Assembly: GCF_003173575.1 (NCBI RefSeq)
Contig: NZ_QGNY01000013.1
Location: 1-50,267, forward strand
Direction of reading: 5' to 3'
Origin: Pedobacter paludis
GTDB lineage: Bacteria > Bacteroidota > Bacteroidia > Sphingobacteriales > Sphingobacteriaceae
DNA: 50,267 bases
Shown here: one piece after another, positions 50,234-50,267 of the stretch
Layout of the letters: each line of letters begins with the position of its first letter
Numbering within the stretch: the stretch's first letter is position 1
Program-made: the position numbers and the translations under genes
The notes under the pieces: generated by a model
Seen by the model: only the letters and a program-made list of their open reading frames with translations
Told to the model about the DNA's origin: nothing
Database searches by the model: none

Positions 50234-50267
50234 ATGAAAAAGATACTGATCATATCGGCAATGCTCC
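50234..50267 (+). CDS. Start of an exported protein, cut by the window edge
   Basis: ATG 50234 opens MKKILIISAML, the beginning of a signal peptide, and the frame runs off the window. In Bacteroidota a gene of the PorP/SprF outer-membrane family very often follows a CHU_C-domain adhesin gene, so that is the most likely identity. This is inference from position alone; only eleven codons are visible. Confidence 0.45.
   Translation, partial: MKKILIISAML

Noticed and set aside
1..50267. tRNA, rRNA, transposase, integrase or phage genes
   Set aside because: None was recognised on either strand, so there is no direct sign that the catabolic region is on a mobile element.

Overview
The window looks like chromosomal DNA from a Bacteroidota bacterium, most likely a Pedobacter-like member of the Sphingobacteriaceae. 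That placement is an inference. It rests on the AT-rich base composition, two SusC/SusD pairs, Bacteroidota-type -7 boxes (TAnnTTTG), lipoproteins exported beside periplasmic hydrolases, and a giant surface protein ending in a gliding/type IX secretion C-terminal domain. No rRNA, tRNA, CRISPR array, transposase or integrase was seen.

Layout. (1) 1-5618 is housekeeping: a minus-strand two-lobed M16 zinc peptidase, then a divergent plus-strand operon of surE, a small membrane protein and lpxB. (2) 5795-38277 is a long catabolic region built as two or more polysaccharide-utilisation modules. Module A has a SusC/SusD pair, a LacI-type regulator, a glutaminase-A-like (DUF4965) protein, an unrecognised TIM-barrel-like hydrolase, a GH92 alpha-mannosidase and a ROK sugar kinase. 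Module B has an F5/8-type lipoprotein, a second SusC/SusD pair, a HEIGH-motif lipoprotein, three basic-secretory-protein (BSP) type HExxH metallopeptidases, a GH29 fucosidase with an F5/8 domain, a second ROK kinase and a second GH92 enzyme. A two-gene unit follows: a DUF1080 (3-keto-glycoside hydrolase-like) protein and a beta-propeller/cytochrome c fusion. (3) 38346-40694 is a stand-alone TonB-dependent receptor. (4) 40833-42204 holds repeat-rich intergenic DNA around rpiA. (5) 42205-42594 is a LiaF-like membrane protein. (6) 43358-50176 is a roughly 2270-residue T9SS-exported repeat protein, followed by the first codons of another exported protein at the window edge.

How the parts fit. Mannosidases, a fucosidase, several candidate secreted proteases and two cytosolic sugar kinases, with SusC/SusD uptake pairs, suggest a locus for stripping and importing glycans from glycoproteins, for example N-glycoproteins or mannoproteins. 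Near-identical palindromes with a TAAAACGTTTTA core lie at 11955, 20321, 20401 and 31731. Each is upstream of a different transcription unit, and the LacI-type regulator sits in the middle, so a single local regulon is likely. Neither an HTCS/SusR regulator nor a sigma/anti-sigma pair was seen. Perfect hairpins at 10667, 26565, 27599, 34808, 38299, 40701 and 42620 delimit the transcription units.

Most unusual points: the coupling of three BSP peptidases and a fourth HExxH lipoprotein to mannosidases; an internally duplicated half-domain in the first BSP protein; two paralogous ROK kinases lacking the usual zinc motif; twelve 76-77-residue repeats in the giant protein, two of them sharing 193 identical bases; a strong rise in GC toward the 3' end of that gene; and an 84-bp tandem repeat ending just before the rpiA promoter.
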